Source: Plasmopara viticola (taxonomy: Eukaryota > Oomycota > Peronosporomycetes > Peronosporales > Peronosporaceae). Taken from it: a DNA stretch of 64,000 nucleotides. Shown in pieces: positions 1 through 11,299 of this stretch. The stretch covers positions 1 to 64,000 of the forward strand of contig MBPM02000150.1 in the NCBI GenBank assembly GCA_001695595.3, written 5' to 3'. The notes below the pieces were generated by a model. That model did no database searches. It worked only from the letters and a program-made list of their open reading frames with translations, and had not been told where the DNA came from. Made by a program: the position numbers and the translations under genes. The number at the start of each line of letters is the position of its first letter. The stretch's first letter is position 1.

Positions 1-60
1 GGACTCGAACCCGCAATCTCCGCTTCGTAGGCGGATGCCTTATCCATTGGGCCACGGGAC
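1..60 (-). tRNA. tRNA-Arg (ACG), cut by window start
   Basis: Copy 1. The 3' acceptor end lies outside the window. One C is missing from the anticodon-stem side and one G from the acceptor 5' strand, so the copy is probably not functional. Confidence 0.6.
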
Positions 61-180
61 GTTTAAGACCGCTCTTTTCAAGTCACGACCCTAGTTAGGA
101 TTATCAGTACAAGTAAAGAGGACTTTGCGAAGCATAAAACAACCCTACAATAGTCTTAAACGACCTTGCAGCTTAATCAT

Positions 181-259
181 GTATCCTCACAATGCTTTTA
201 AAAAGTCAACCGACGAGGTGTATCCTCACAATGGCTCTTTTAAAAGTCAACCGACGAGG
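181..259. repeat. ~40-bp tandem duplication in spacer
   Basis: The stretch gtatcctcacaatg...accgacgagg at 181-218 is repeated with small changes at 219-259. It is found only in this unit. Confidence 0.85.
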
Positions 260-391
260 CTGAAGTCTCGCTTTGGTTTTGCAACGTTTACGTCGATTAC
301 GTGCTATAGCCATGGGACTAATACAATTGCGCACGAGTTTGTCGTTCTTGTTAGCAAAATGCAATAAGACAGCACGTTATGTGTTAGGATG

Positions 392-395
392 AAAA
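392..395 (-). terminator. Pol III T4 terminator of tRNA copy 2
   Basis: Minus strand TTTT follows the discriminator U73 after two bases (T-GA-TTTT). A run of four T is the minimal Pol III stop. Nearly every unit has it; five right-hand units have lost it. Confidence 0.85.
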
Positions 396-408
396 TCAGT
401 CTCCGACG

Positions 409-419
409 GGACTCGAACC
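409..419 (-). promoter_or_regulatory. box B (B block) of tRNA copy 2
   Basis: Minus strand reads GGTTCGAGTCC, nucleotides 52-62 of the tRNA, a perfect match to GGTTCGANTCC. It is kept even in most 5'-truncated copies, so those may still bind TFIIIC. Confidence 0.9.
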
Positions 420-452
420 CGCAATCTCCCGCTTCGTAGGCGGATGCCTTAT

Positions 453-463
453 CCATTGGGCCA
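453..463 (-). promoter_or_regulatory. box A (A block) of tRNA copy 2
   Basis: Minus strand reads TGGCCCAATGG, nucleotides 8-18 of the tRNA. It fits the eukaryotic A-block consensus for TFIIIC binding. The same block is present in nearly all full-length copies. Confidence 0.85.
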
Positions 464-470
464 CGGGGAC

Positions 471-773
471 ATTTAGAGACCGCGTTTATTTTTTCAAGTC
501 ACTACCTTAACCAGATTATCAGTACAAGAAAAGAGGAGTTCGAAAGCATAAAACAACCCTACAATAGTCTTAAACGACCTTGCAGCTTTAATCGTGTATC
601 CTCACAATGGCTCTTTTAAAAGTCAACCGACGAGGCTGAAGTCTCGCTTTGGTTTTGCAACGTTTACGTCGATTACGTGCTATAGCCATGGGACTAATAC
701 AATTGCGCACGAGTTTGTCGTTCTTGTTAGCAAAATGCAATAAGACAGCACGTTATGTGTTAGGATGAAAATC
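471..773. repeat. representative spacer, no gene seen
   Basis: This spacer stands for all the ~303-bp spacers in the array. I see no second RNA gene and no plausible protein gene in it. Recognisable landmarks are the self-complementary decamer cttttaaaag (in most units), the 8-bp palindrome gctatagc (A-type units only), and the near-repeat acgtcgattacgt. On the minus strand it forms the 5' flank of the tRNA at 398-470, and most units have an AT-rich TTTAAAAC-like stretch abutting the tRNA 5' end. Whether that acts as an upstream Pol III element is not shown by the sequence. Confidence 0.7.
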
Positions 774-846
774 AGTCTCCGACGGGACTCGAACCCGCAA
801 TCTCCCGCTTCGTAGGCGGATGCCTTATCCATTGGGCCACGGGGAC
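774..846 (-). tRNA. tRNA-Arg (ACG)
   Basis: Copy 3, consensus body. Confidence 0.9.
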
Positions 847-1147
847 ATTTAGAGACCTCGTTTTCTTTTTCAAGTCACTACCTTAACCAGATTATCAGTA
901 CAAGAAAGAGGAGTTCGAAAGCATAAAACAACCCTACAATAGTCTTAAACGACCTTGCAGCTTTAATCGTGTATCCTCACAATGGCTCTTTTAAAAGTCA
1001 ACCGACGAGGCTGAAGTCTCGCTTTGGTTTTGCAACGTTTACGTCGATTACGTGCTATAGCCATGGACTAATACAATTGCGCACGAGTTTGTCGTTCTTG
1101 TTAGCAAAATGCAATAAGACAGCACGTTATGTGTTAGGATGAAAATC

Positions 1148-1219
1148 AGTCTCCGACGGGACTCGAACCCGCAATCTCCCGCTTCGTAGGCGGATGCCTT
1201 ATCCATTGGGCCACGGGAC
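1148..1219 (-). tRNA. tRNA-Arg (ACG), acceptor 1-bp deletion
   Basis: Copy 4. One G is missing on the plus strand (cgggac), so the acceptor 5' strand is six bases long. Confidence 0.7.
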
Positions 1220-1523
1220 GTTTTAAAGACCACGTCTCCTTTTTCAAGTCACTACCTTAATTAGATTATCAGTACAACAAAAAAGGACTTTGGAAGCATA
1301 AAACAACCCTACAATAGTCTTAAACGACCTTGCAGCTTTAATCGTGTATCCTCACAATGGCTCTTTTAAAAGTCAACCGACGAGGCTGAAGTCTCGCTTT
1401 GGTTTTGCAACGTTTACGTCGATTACGTGCTATAGCCATGGGACTAATACAATTGCGCACGAGTTTGTCGTTCTTGTTAGCAAAATGCAATAAGACAGCA
1501 CGTTATGTGTTAGGATGAAAATC

Positions 1524-1596
1524 AGTCTCCGACGGGACTCGAACCCGCAATCTCCCGCTTCGTAGGCGGATGCCTTATCCATTGGGCCACGGGGAC
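1524..1596 (-). tRNA. tRNA-Arg (ACG)
   Basis: Copy 5, consensus body. Confidence 0.9.
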
Positions 1597-1899
1597 GTTC
1601 TAAAGACCACATCTCCTTTTCAAGTCACGACCTTAATTAGATTATCAGTACAACTAAAGAGGACTTTGGAAGCATAAAACAACCCTACAATAGTCTTAAA
1701 CGACCTTGCAGCTTTAATCGTGTATCCTCACAATGGCTCTTTTAAAAGTCAACCGACGAGGCTGAAGTCTCGCTTTGGTTTTGCAACGTTTACGTCGATT
1801 ACGTGCTATAGCCATGGGACTAATACAATTGCGCACGAGTTTGTCGTTCTTGTTAGCAAAATGCAATAAGACAGCACGTTATGTGTTAGGATGAAAATC

Positions 1900-1972
1900 A
1901 GTCTCCGACGGGACTCGAACCCGCAATCTCCCGCTTCGTAGGCGGATGCCTTATCCATTGGGCCACGGGGAC
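1900..1972 (-). tRNA. tRNA-Arg (ACG)
   Basis: Copy 6, consensus body. Confidence 0.9.
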
Positions 1973-2275
1973 GTTTTAAAGACCACGTCTCCTTTTTCAA
2001 GTCACTACCTTAACCAGATTATCAGTACAAGAAAGAGGAGTTCGAAAGCATAAAACAACCCTACAATAGTCTTAAACGACCTTGCAGCTTTAATCGTGTA
2101 TCCTCACAATGGCTCTTTTAAAAGTCAACCGACGAGGCTGAAGTCTCGCTTTGGTTTTGCAACGTTTACGTCGATTACGTGCTATAGCCATGGGACTAAT
2201 ACAATTGCGCACGAGTTTGTCGTTCTTGTTAGCAAAATGCAATAAGACAGCACGTTATGTGTTAGGATGAAAATC

Positions 2276-2348
2276 AGTCTCCGACGGGACTCGAACCCGC
2301 AATCTCCCGCTTCGTAGGCGGATGCCTTATCCATTGGGCCACGGGGAC
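2276..2348 (-). tRNA. tRNA-Arg (ACG)
   Basis: Copy 7, consensus body. Confidence 0.9.
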
Positions 2349-2650
2349 GTTTTAAAGACCACGTCTCCTTTTTCAAGTCACGACCTTAATTAGATTATCA
2401 GTACAAGTAAAGAGGACTTTGGAAGCATAAAACAACCCTACAATAGTCTTAAACGACCTTGCAGCTTAATCATGTAACCTCACAATGGCTCTTTTAAAAG
2501 TCAACCGACGAGGCTGAAGTCTCGCTTTGGTTTTGCAACGTTTACGTCGATTACGTGCTATAGCCATGGACTAATACAATTGCGCACGAGTTTGTCGTTC
2601 TTGTTAGCAAAATGCAATAAGACAGCACGTTATGTGTTAGGATGAAAATC

Positions 2651-2723
2651 AGTCTCCGACGGGACTCGAACCCGCAATCTCCCGCTTCGTAGGCGGATGC
2701 CTTATCCATTGGGCCACGGGGAC
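2651..2723 (-). tRNA. tRNA-Arg (ACG)
   Basis: Copy 8, consensus body. Confidence 0.9.
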
Positions 2724-3025
2724 GTTTTAAAGACCACGTCTCCTTTTTCAAGTCACTACCTTAATTAGATTATCAGTACAAGTAAAGGACTTTGGAAGCA
2801 TAAAACAACCCTACAATAGTCTTAAACGACCTTGCAGCTTTAATCGTGTATCCTCACAATGGCTCTTTTAAAAGTCAACCGACGAGGCTGAAGTCTCGCT
2901 TTGGTTTTGCAACGTTTACGTCGATTACGTGCTATAGCCATGGGACTAATACAATTGCGCACGAGTTTGTCGTTCTTGTTAGCAAAATGCAATAAGACAG
3001 CACGTTATGTGTTAGGATGAAAATC

Positions 3026-3098
3026 AGTCTCCGACGGGACTCGAACCCGCAATCTCCCGCTTCGTAGGCGGATGCCTTATCCATTGGGCCACGGGGAC
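3026..3098 (-). tRNA. tRNA-Arg (ACG)
   Basis: Copy 9, consensus body. Confidence 0.9.
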
Positions 3099-3399
3099 GT
3101 TTTAAAGACCACGTCTCCTTTTTCAAGTCACGACCTTAATTATTATCAGTACAACTAAAGAGGACTTTGGAAGCATAAAACAACCCTACAATAGTCTTAA
3201 ACGACCTTGCAGCTTAAATCATGTATCCTCACAATGGCTCTTTTAAAAGTCAACCGACGAGGCTGAAGTCTCGCTTTGGTTTTGCAACGTTTACGTCGAT
3301 TACGTGCTATAGCCATGGACTAATACAATTGCGCACGAGTTTGTCGTTCTTGTTAGCAAAATGCAATAAGACAGCACGTTATGTGTTAGGATGAAAATC

Positions 3400-3472
3400 A
3401 GTCTCCGACGGGACTCGAACCCGCAATCTCCCGCTTCGTAGGCGGATGCCTTATCCATTGGGCCACGGGGAC
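3400..3472 (-). tRNA. tRNA-Arg (ACG)
   Basis: Copy 10, consensus body. Confidence 0.9.
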
Positions 3473-3775
3473 GTTTTAAAGACCACGTCTCCTTTTTCAA
3501 GTCACGACCTTAACCAGATTATCAGTACAACTAAAGAGGACTTTGGAAGCATAAAACAACCCTACAATAGTCTTAAACGACCTTGCAGCTTTAATCATGT
3601 ATCCTCACAATGGCTTTTTAAAAGTCAACCGACGAGGCTGAAGTCTCGCTTTGGTTTTGCAACGTTTACGTCGATTACGTGCTATAGCCATGGGACTAAT
3701 ACAATTGCGCACGAGTTTGTCGTTCTTGTTAGCAAAATGCAATAAGACAGCACGTTATGTGTTAGGATGAAAATC

Positions 3776-3848
3776 AGTCTCCGACGGGACTCGAACCCGC
3801 AATCTCCCGCTTCGTAGGCGGATGCCTTATCCATTGGGCCACGGGGAC
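3776..3848 (-). tRNA. tRNA-Arg (ACG)
   Basis: Copy 11, consensus body. Confidence 0.9.
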
Positions 3849-4150
3849 GTTTAGAGACCGCGTTTTCTTTTTCAAGTCACTACCTTAACCAGATTATCAG
3901 TACAACTAAAGAGGACTTTGGAAGCATAAAACAACCCTACAATAGTCTTAAACGACCTTGCAGCTTTAATCGTGTATCCTCACAATGGCTCTTTTAAAAG
4001 TCAACCGACGAGGCTGAAGTCTCGCTTTGGTTTTGCAACGTTTACGTCGATTACGTGCTATAGCCATGGACTAATACAATTGCGCACGAGTTTGTCGTTC
4101 TTGTTAGCAAAATGCAATAAGACAGCACGTTATGTGTTAGGATGAAAATC

Positions 4151-4223
4151 AGTCTCCGACGGGACTCGAACCCGCAATCTCCCGCTTCGTAGGCGGATGC
4201 CTTATCCATTGGGCCACGGGGAC
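4151..4223 (-). tRNA. tRNA-Arg (ACG)
   Basis: Copy 12, consensus body. Confidence 0.9.
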
Positions 4224-4525
4224 GTTTTAAAGACCACGTCTCCTTTTCAAGTCACGACCTTAACCAGATTATCAGTACAAGTAAAGAGGACTTTGGAAGC
4301 ATAAAACAACCCTACAATAGTCTTAAACGACCTTGCAGCTTTAATCGTGTATCCTCACAATGGCTCTTTTAAAAGTCAACCGACGAGGCTGAAGTCTCGC
4401 TTTGGTTTTGCAACGTTTACGTCGATTACGTGCTATAGCCATGGACTAATACAATTGCGCACGAGTTTGTCGTTCTTGTTAGCAAAATGCAATAAGACAG
4501 CACGTTATGTGTTAGGATGAAAATC

Positions 4526-4598
4526 AGTCTCCGACGGGACTCGAACCCGCAATCTCCCGCTTCGTAGGCGGATGCCTTATCCATTGGGCCACGGGGAC
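4526..4598 (-). tRNA. tRNA-Arg (ACG)
   Basis: Copy 13, consensus body. Confidence 0.9.
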
Positions 4599-4902
4599 GT
4601 TTTAAAGACCACGTCTCCTTTTTCAAGTCACTACCTTAACCAGATTATCAGTACAAGAAAAGAGGAGTTCGAAAGCATAAAACAACCCTACAATAGTCTT
4701 AAACGACCTTGCAGCTTTAATCGTGTATCCTCACAATGGCTCTTTTAAAAGTCAACCGACGAGGCTGAAGTCTCGCTTTGGTTTTGCAACGTTTACGTCG
4801 ATTACGTGCTATAGCCATGGGACTAATACAATTGCGCACGAGTTTGTCGTTCTTGTTAGCAAAATGCAATAAGACAGCACGTTATGTGTTAGGATGAAAA
4901 TC

Positions 4903-4975
4903 AGTCTCCGACGGGACTCGAACCCGCAATCTCCCGCTTCGTAGGCGGATGCCTTATCCATTGGGCCACGGGGAC
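4903..4975 (-). tRNA. tRNA-Arg (ACG)
   Basis: Copy 14, consensus body. Confidence 0.9.
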
Positions 4976-5277
4976 GTTTAGAGACCGCGTCTCCTTTTTC
5001 AAGTCACGACCTTAACCAGATTATCAGTACAAGTAAAGAGGACTTTGGAAGCATAAAACAACCCTACAATAGTCTTAAACGACCTTGCAGCTTTAATCGT
5101 GTATCCTCACAATGGCTCTTTTAAAAGTCAACCGACGAGGCTGAAGTCTCGCTTTGGTTTTGCAACGTTTACGTCGATTACGTGCTATAGCCATGGACTA
5201 ATACAATTGCGCACGAGTTTGTCGTTCTTGTTAGCAAAATGCAATAAGACAGCACGTTATGTGTTAGGATGAAAATC

Positions 5278-5350
5278 AGTCTCCGACGGGACTCGAACCC
5301 GCAATCTCCCGCTTCGTAGGCGGATGCCTTATCCATTGGGCCACGGGGAC
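5278..5350 (-). tRNA. tRNA-Arg (ACG)
   Basis: Copy 15, consensus body. Confidence 0.9.
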
Positions 5351-5653
5351 GTTTTAAAGACCACGTCTCCTTTTTCAAGTCACGACCTTAACCAGATTAT
5401 CAGTACAAGTAAAAGGACTTTGGAAGCATAAAACAACCCTACAATAGTCTTAAACGACCTTGCAGCTTTAATCGTGTATCCTCACAATGGCTCTTTTAAA
5501 AGTCAACCGACGAGGCTGAAGTCTCGCTTTGGTTTTGCAACGTTTACGTCGATTACGTGCTATAGCCATGGGACTAATACAATTGCGCACGAGTTTGTCG
5601 TTCTTGTTAGCAAAATGCAATAAGACAGCACGTTATGTGTTAGGATGAAAATC

Positions 5654-5726
5654 AGTCTCCGACGGGACTCGAACCCGCAATCTCCCGCTTCGTAGGCGGA
5701 TGCCTTATCCATTGGGCCACGGGGAC
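5654..5726 (-). tRNA. tRNA-Arg (ACG)
   Basis: Copy 16, consensus body. Confidence 0.9.
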
Positions 5727-6029
5727 GTTTTAAAGACCACGTCTCCTTTTTCAAGTCACTACCTTAACCAGATTATCAGTACAAGTAAAGAGGACTTTGG
5801 AAGCATAAAACAACCCTACAATAGTCTTAAACGACCTTGCAGCTTTAATCGTGTATCCTCACAATGGCTCTTTTAAAAGTCAACCGACGAGGCTGAAGTC
5901 TCGCTTTGGTTTTGCAACGTTTACGTCGATTACGTGCTATAGCCATGGACTAATACAATTGCGCACGAGTTTGTCGTTCTTGTTAGCAAAATGCAATAAG
6001 ACAGCACGTTATGTGTTAGGATGAAAATC

Positions 6030-6102
6030 AGTCTCCGACGGGACTCGAACCCGCAATCTCCCGCTTCGTAGGCGGATGCCTTATCCATTGGGCCACGGGG
6101 AC
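6030..6102 (-). tRNA. tRNA-Arg (ACG)
   Basis: Copy 17, consensus body. Confidence 0.9.
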
Positions 6103-6406
6103 GTTTTAAAGACCACGTCTCCTTTTTCAAGTCACGACCTTAACCAGATTATCAGTACAAGTAAAGAGGACTTTGGAAGCATAAAACAACCCTACAATAG
6201 TCTTAAACGACCTTGCAGCTTTAATCGTGTATCCTCACAATGGCTCTTTTAAAAGTCAACCGACGAGGCTGAAGTCTCGCTTTGGTTTTGCAACGTTTAC
6301 GTCGATTACGTGCTATAGCCATGGGACTAATACAATTGCGCACGAGTTTGTCGTTCTTGTTAGCAAAATGCAATAAGACAGCACGTTATGTGTTAGGATG
6401 AAAATC

Positions 6407-6479
6407 AGTCTCCGACGGGACTCGAACCCGCAATCTCCCGCTTCGTAGGCGGATGCCTTATCCATTGGGCCACGGGGAC
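6407..6479 (-). tRNA. tRNA-Arg (ACG)
   Basis: Copy 18, consensus body. Confidence 0.9.
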
Positions 6480-6783
6480 GTTTTAAAGACCACGTCTCCT
6501 TTTTCAAGTCACGACCTTAATTAGATTATCAGTACAAGTAAAGAGGACTTTGGAAGCATAAAACAACCCTACAATAGTCTTAAACGACCTTGCAGCTTTA
6601 ATCGTGTATCCTCACAATGGCTCTTTTAAAAGTCAACCGACGAGGCTGAAGTCTCGCTTTGGTTTTGCAACGTTTACGTCGATTACGTGCTATAGCCATG
6701 GGACTAATACAATTGCGCACGAGTTTGTCGTTCTTGTTAGCAAAATGCAATAAGACAGCACGTTATGTGTTAGGATGAAAATC

Positions 6784-6856
6784 AGTCTCCGACGGGACTC
6801 GAACCCGCAATCTCCCGCTTCGTAGGCGGATGCCTTATCCATTGGGCCACGGGGAC
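6784..6856 (-). tRNA. tRNA-Arg (ACG)
   Basis: Copy 19, consensus body. Confidence 0.9.
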
Positions 6857-7158
6857 GTTTTAAAGACCACGTCTCCTTTTTCAAGTCACGACCTTAACCA
6901 GATTATCAGTACAAGTAAAGAGGACTTTGGAAGCATAAAACAACCCTACAATAGTCTTAAACGACCTTGCAGCTTTAATCGTGTATCCTCACAATGGCTC
7001 TTTTAAGGTCAACCGACGAGGCTGAAGTCTCGCTTTGGTTTTGCAACGTTTACGTCGATTACGTGCTATAGCCATGGACTAATACAATTGCGCACGAGTT
7101 TGTCGTTCTTGTTAGCAAAATGCAATAAGACAGCACGTTATGTGTTAGGATGAAAATC

Positions 7159-7231
7159 AGTCTCCGACGGGACTCGAACCCGCAATCTCCCGCTTCGTAG
7201 GCGGATGCCTTATCCATTGGGCCACGGGGAC
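7159..7231 (-). tRNA. tRNA-Arg (ACG)
   Basis: Copy 20, consensus body. Confidence 0.9.
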
Positions 7232-7535
7232 GTTTTAAAGACCACGTCTCCTTTTTCAAGTCACTACCTTAACCAGATTATCAGTACAAGTAAAGAGGAC
7301 TTTGGAAGCATAAAACAACCCTACAATAGTCTTAAACGACCTTGCAGCTTTAATCGTGTATCCTCACAATGGCTCTTTTAAAAGTCAACCGACGAGGCTG
7401 AAGTCTCGCTTTGGTTTTGCAACGTTTACGTCGATTACGTGCTATAGCCATGGGACTAATACAATTGCGCACGAGTTTGTCGTTCTTGTTAGCAAAATGC
7501 AATAAGACAGCACGTTATGTGTTAGGATGAAAATC

Positions 7536-7608
7536 AGTCTCCGACGGGACTCGAACCCGCAATCTCCCGCTTCGTAGGCGGATGCCTTATCCATTGGGCC
7601 ACGGGGAC
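7536..7608 (-). tRNA. tRNA-Arg (ACG)
   Basis: Copy 21, consensus body. Confidence 0.9.
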
Positions 7609-7910
7609 GTTTAAAGACCACGTCTCCTTTTTCAAGTCACGACCTTAACCAGATTATCAGTACAACTAAAGAGGACTTTGGAAGCATAAAACAACCCTAC
7701 AATAGTCTTAAACGACCTTGCAGCTTAAATCATGTATCCTCACAATGGCTCTTTTAAAAGTCAACCGACGAGGCTGAAGTCTCGCTTTGGTTTTGCAACG
7801 TTTACGTCGATTACGTGCTATAGCCATGGACTAATACAATTGCGCACGAGTTTGTCGTTCTTGTTAGCAAAATGCAATAAGACAGCACGTTATGTGTTAG
7901 GATGAAAATC

Positions 7911-7983
7911 AGTCTCCGACGGGACTCGAACCCGCAATCTCCCGCTTCGTAGGCGGATGCCTTATCCATTGGGCCACGGGGAC
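7911..7983 (-). tRNA. tRNA-Arg (ACG)
   Basis: Copy 22, consensus body. Confidence 0.9.
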
Positions 7984-8286
7984 GTTTTAAAGACCACGTC
8001 TCCTTTTTCAAGTCACTACCTTAACCAGATTATCAGTACAAGTAAAGAGGACTTTGGAAGCATAAAACAACCCTACAATAGTCTTAAACGACCTTGCAGC
8101 TTAAATCATGTATCCTCACAATGGCTTTTTAAAGGTCAACCGACGAGGCTGAAGTCTCGCTTTGGTTTTGCAACGTTTACGTCGATTACGTGCTATAGCC
8201 ATGGGACTAATACAATTGCGCACGAGTTTGTCGTTCTTGTTAGCAAAATGCAATAAGACAGCACGTTATGTGTTAGGATGAAAATC

Positions 8287-8359
8287 AGTCTCCGACGGGA
8301 CTCGAACCCGCAATCTCCCGCTTCGTAGGCGGATGCCTTATCCATTGGGCCACGGGGAC
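8287..8359 (-). tRNA. tRNA-Arg (ACG)
   Basis: Copy 23, consensus body. Confidence 0.9.
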
Positions 8360-8663
8360 GTTTTAAAGACCACGTCTCCTTTTTCAAGTCACGACCTTAA
8401 TTAGATTATCAGTACAACTAAAGAGGACTTTGGAAGCATAAAACAACCCTACAATAGTCTTAAACGACCTTGCAGCTTTAATCGTGTATCCTCACAATGG
8501 CTCTTTTAAAAGTCAACCGACGAGGCTGAAGTCTCGCTTTGGTTTTGCAACGTTTACGTCGATTACGTGCTATAGCCATGGGACTAATACAATTGCGCAC
8601 GAGTTTGTCGTTCTTGTTAGCAAAATGCAATAAGACAGCACGTTATGTGTTAGGATGAAAATC

Positions 8664-8736
8664 AGTCTCCGACGGGACTCGAACCCGCAATCTCCCGCTT
8701 CGTAGGCGGATGCCTTATCCATTGGGCCACGGGGAC
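8664..8736 (-). tRNA. tRNA-Arg (ACG)
   Basis: Copy 24, consensus body. Confidence 0.9.
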
Positions 8737-9040
8737 GTTTTAAAGACCACGTCTCCTTTTTCAAGTCACGACCTTAACCAGATTATCAGTACAAGTAAAG
8801 AGGACTTTGGAAGCATAAAACAACCCTACAATAGTCTTAAACGACCTTGCAGCTTTAATCGTGTATCCTCACAATGGCTCTTTTAAAAGTCAACCGACGA
8901 GGCTGAAGTCTCGCTTTGGTTTTGCAACGTTTACGTCGATTACGTGCTATAGCCATGGGACTAATACAATTGCGCACGAGTTTGTCGTTCTTGTTAGCAA
9001 AATGCAATAAGACAGCACGTTATGTGTTAGGATGAAAATC

Positions 9041-9113
9041 AGTCTCCGACGGGACTCGAACCCGCAATCTCCCGCTTCGTAGGCGGATGCCTTATCCATT
9101 GGGCCACGGGGAC
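9041..9113 (-). tRNA. tRNA-Arg (ACG)
   Basis: Copy 25, consensus body. Confidence 0.9.
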
Positions 9114-9416
9114 GTTTTAAAGACCACGTCTCCTTTTTCAAGTCACGACCTTAACCAGATTATCAGTACAAGTAAAGAGGACTTTGGAAGCATAAAACAA
9201 CCCTACAATAGTCTTAAACGACCTTGCAGCTTCAATCATGTATCCTCACAATGGCTTTTTAAAAATCAACCGACGAGGCTGAAGTCTCGCTTTGGTTTTG
9301 CAACGTTTACGTCGATTACGTGCTATAGCCATGGGACTAATACAATTGCGCACGAGTTTGTCGTTCTTGTTAGCAAAATGCAATAAGACAGCACGTTATG
9401 TGTTAGGATGAAAATC

Positions 9417-9489
9417 AGTCTCCGACGGGACTCGAACCCGCAATCTCCCGCTTCGTAGGCGGATGCCTTATCCATTGGGCCACGGGGAC
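9417..9489 (-). tRNA. tRNA-Arg (ACG)
   Basis: Copy 26, consensus body. Confidence 0.9.
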
Positions 9490-9793
9490 GTTTTAAAGAC
9501 CACGTCTCCTTTTTCAAGTCACGACCTTAATTAGATTATCAGTACAAGTAAAGAGGACTTTGGAAGCATAAAACAACCCTACAATAGTCTTAAACGACCT
9601 TGCAGCTTTAATCGTGTATCCTCACAATGGCTCTTTTAAAAGTCAACCGACGAGGCTGAAGTCTCGCTTTGGTTTTGCAACGTTTACGTCGATTACGTGC
9701 TATAGCCATGGGACTAATACAATTGCGCACGAGTTTGTCGTTCTTGTTAGCAAAATGCAATAAGACAGCACGTTATGTGTTAGGATGAAAATC

Positions 9794-9866
9794 AGTCTCC
9801 GACGGGACTCGAACCCGCAATCTCCCGCTTCGTAGGCGGATGCCTTATCCATTGGGCCACGGGGAC
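9794..9866 (-). tRNA. tRNA-Arg (ACG)
   Basis: Copy 27, consensus body. Confidence 0.9.
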
Positions 9867-10170
9867 GTTTTAAAGACCACGTCTCCTTTTTCAAGTCACG
9901 ACCTTAACCAGATTATCAGTACAAGTAAAGAGGACTTTGGAAGCATAAAACAACCCTACAATAGTCTTAAACGACCTTGCAGCTTTAATCGTGTATCCTC
10001 ACAATGGCTCTTTTAAAAGTCAACCGACGAGGCTGAAGTCTCGCTTTGGTTTTGCAACGTTTACGTCGATTACGTGCTATAGCCATGGGACTAATACAAT
10101 TGCGCACGAGTTTGTCGTTCTTGTTAGCAAAATGCAATAAGACAGCACGTTATGTGTTAGGATGAAAATC

Positions 10171-10243
10171 AGTCTCCGACGGGACTCGAACCCGCAATCT
10201 CCCGCTTCGTAGGCGGATGCCTTATCCATTGGGCCACGGGGAC
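10171..10243 (-). tRNA. tRNA-Arg (ACG)
   Basis: Copy 28, consensus body. Confidence 0.9.
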
Positions 10244-10547
10244 GTTTTAAAGACCACGTCTCCTTTTTCAAGTCACGACCTTAACCAGATTATCAGTACA
10301 AGTAAAGAGGACTTTGGAAGCATAAAACAACCCTACAATAGTCTTAAACGACCTTGCAGCTTTAATCGTGTATCCTCACAATGGCTCTTTTAAAAGTCAA
10401 CCGACGAGGCTGAAGTCTCGCTTTGGTTTTGCAACGTTTACGTCGATTACGTGCTATAGCCATGGGACTAATACAATTGCGCACGAGTTTGTCGTTCTTG
10501 TTAGCAAAATGCAATAAGACAGCACGTTATGTGTTAGGATGAAAATC

Positions 10548-10620
10548 AGTCTCCGACGGGACTCGAACCCGCAATCTCCCGCTTCGTAGGCGGATGCCTT
10601 ATCCATTGGGCCACGGGGAC
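10548..10620 (-). tRNA. tRNA-Arg (ACG)
   Basis: Copy 29, consensus body. Confidence 0.9.
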
Positions 10621-10924
10621 GTTTTAAAGACCACGTCTCCTTTTTCAAGTCACGACCTTAACCAGATTATCAGTACAAGTAAAGAGGACTTTGGAAGCAT
10701 AAAACAACCCTACAATAGTCTTAAACGACCTTGCAGCTTTAATCGTGTATCCTCACAATGGCTCTTTTAAAAGTCAACCGACGAGGCTGAAGTCTCGCTT
10801 TGGTTTTGCAACGTTTACGTCGATTACGTGCTATAGCCATGGGACTAATACAATTGCGCACGAGTTTGTCGTTCTTGTTAGCAAAATGCAATAAGACAGC
10901 ACGTTATGTGTTAGGATGAAAATC

Positions 10925-10997
10925 AGTCTCCGACGGGACTCGAACCCGCAATCTCCCGCTTCGTAGGCGGATGCCTTATCCATTGGGCCACGGGGAC
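10925..10997 (-). tRNA. tRNA-Arg (ACG)
   Basis: Copy 30, consensus body. Confidence 0.9.
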
Positions 10998-11299
10998 GTT
11001 CTAAAGACCACGTCTCCTTTTCAAGTCACGACCTTAACCAGATTATCAGTACAACTAAAGAGGACTTTGGAAGCATAAAACAACCCTACAATAGTCTTAA
11101 ACGACCTTGCAGCTTAAATCATGTATCCTCACAATGGCTCTTTTAAAAGTCAACCGACGAGGCTGAAGTCTCGCTTTGGTTTTGCAACGTTTACGTCGAT
11201 TACGTGCTATAGCCATGGACTAATACAATTGCGCACGAGTTTGTCGTTCTTGTTAGCAAAATGCAATAAGACAGCACGTTATGTGTTAGGATGAAAATC

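Larger units (their letters stand above)
398..470 (-). tRNA. tRNA-Arg (anticodon ACG), reference copy
   Basis: Decodes CGU/CGC/CGA Arg codons after the usual A34-to-inosine change. Reading the minus strand: acceptor GTCCCCG/CGGAGAC (nt 1-7/66-72) with one C4:A69 mismatch; D arm nt 10-25 with GG and A20; anticodon stem TCCGC/GCGGG; loop CTACGAA with ACG at 34-36; variable AGATT; T stem GCGGG/CCCGT around TTCGAGT. Discriminator is U73, which is unusual for Arg. There is no intron and no CCA. A20 and C35 are known Arg identity bases. The call is firm as a tRNA-Arg-like gene; charging is uncertain because of the mismatch and U73. All other copies are described relative to this one. Confidence 0.9.

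Noticed and set aside
471..773. A second RNA gene (5S rRNA, snRNA or another tRNA) in the spacer
   Set aside because: No 5S internal control region, second box B, Sm site or cloverleaf was found on either strand.
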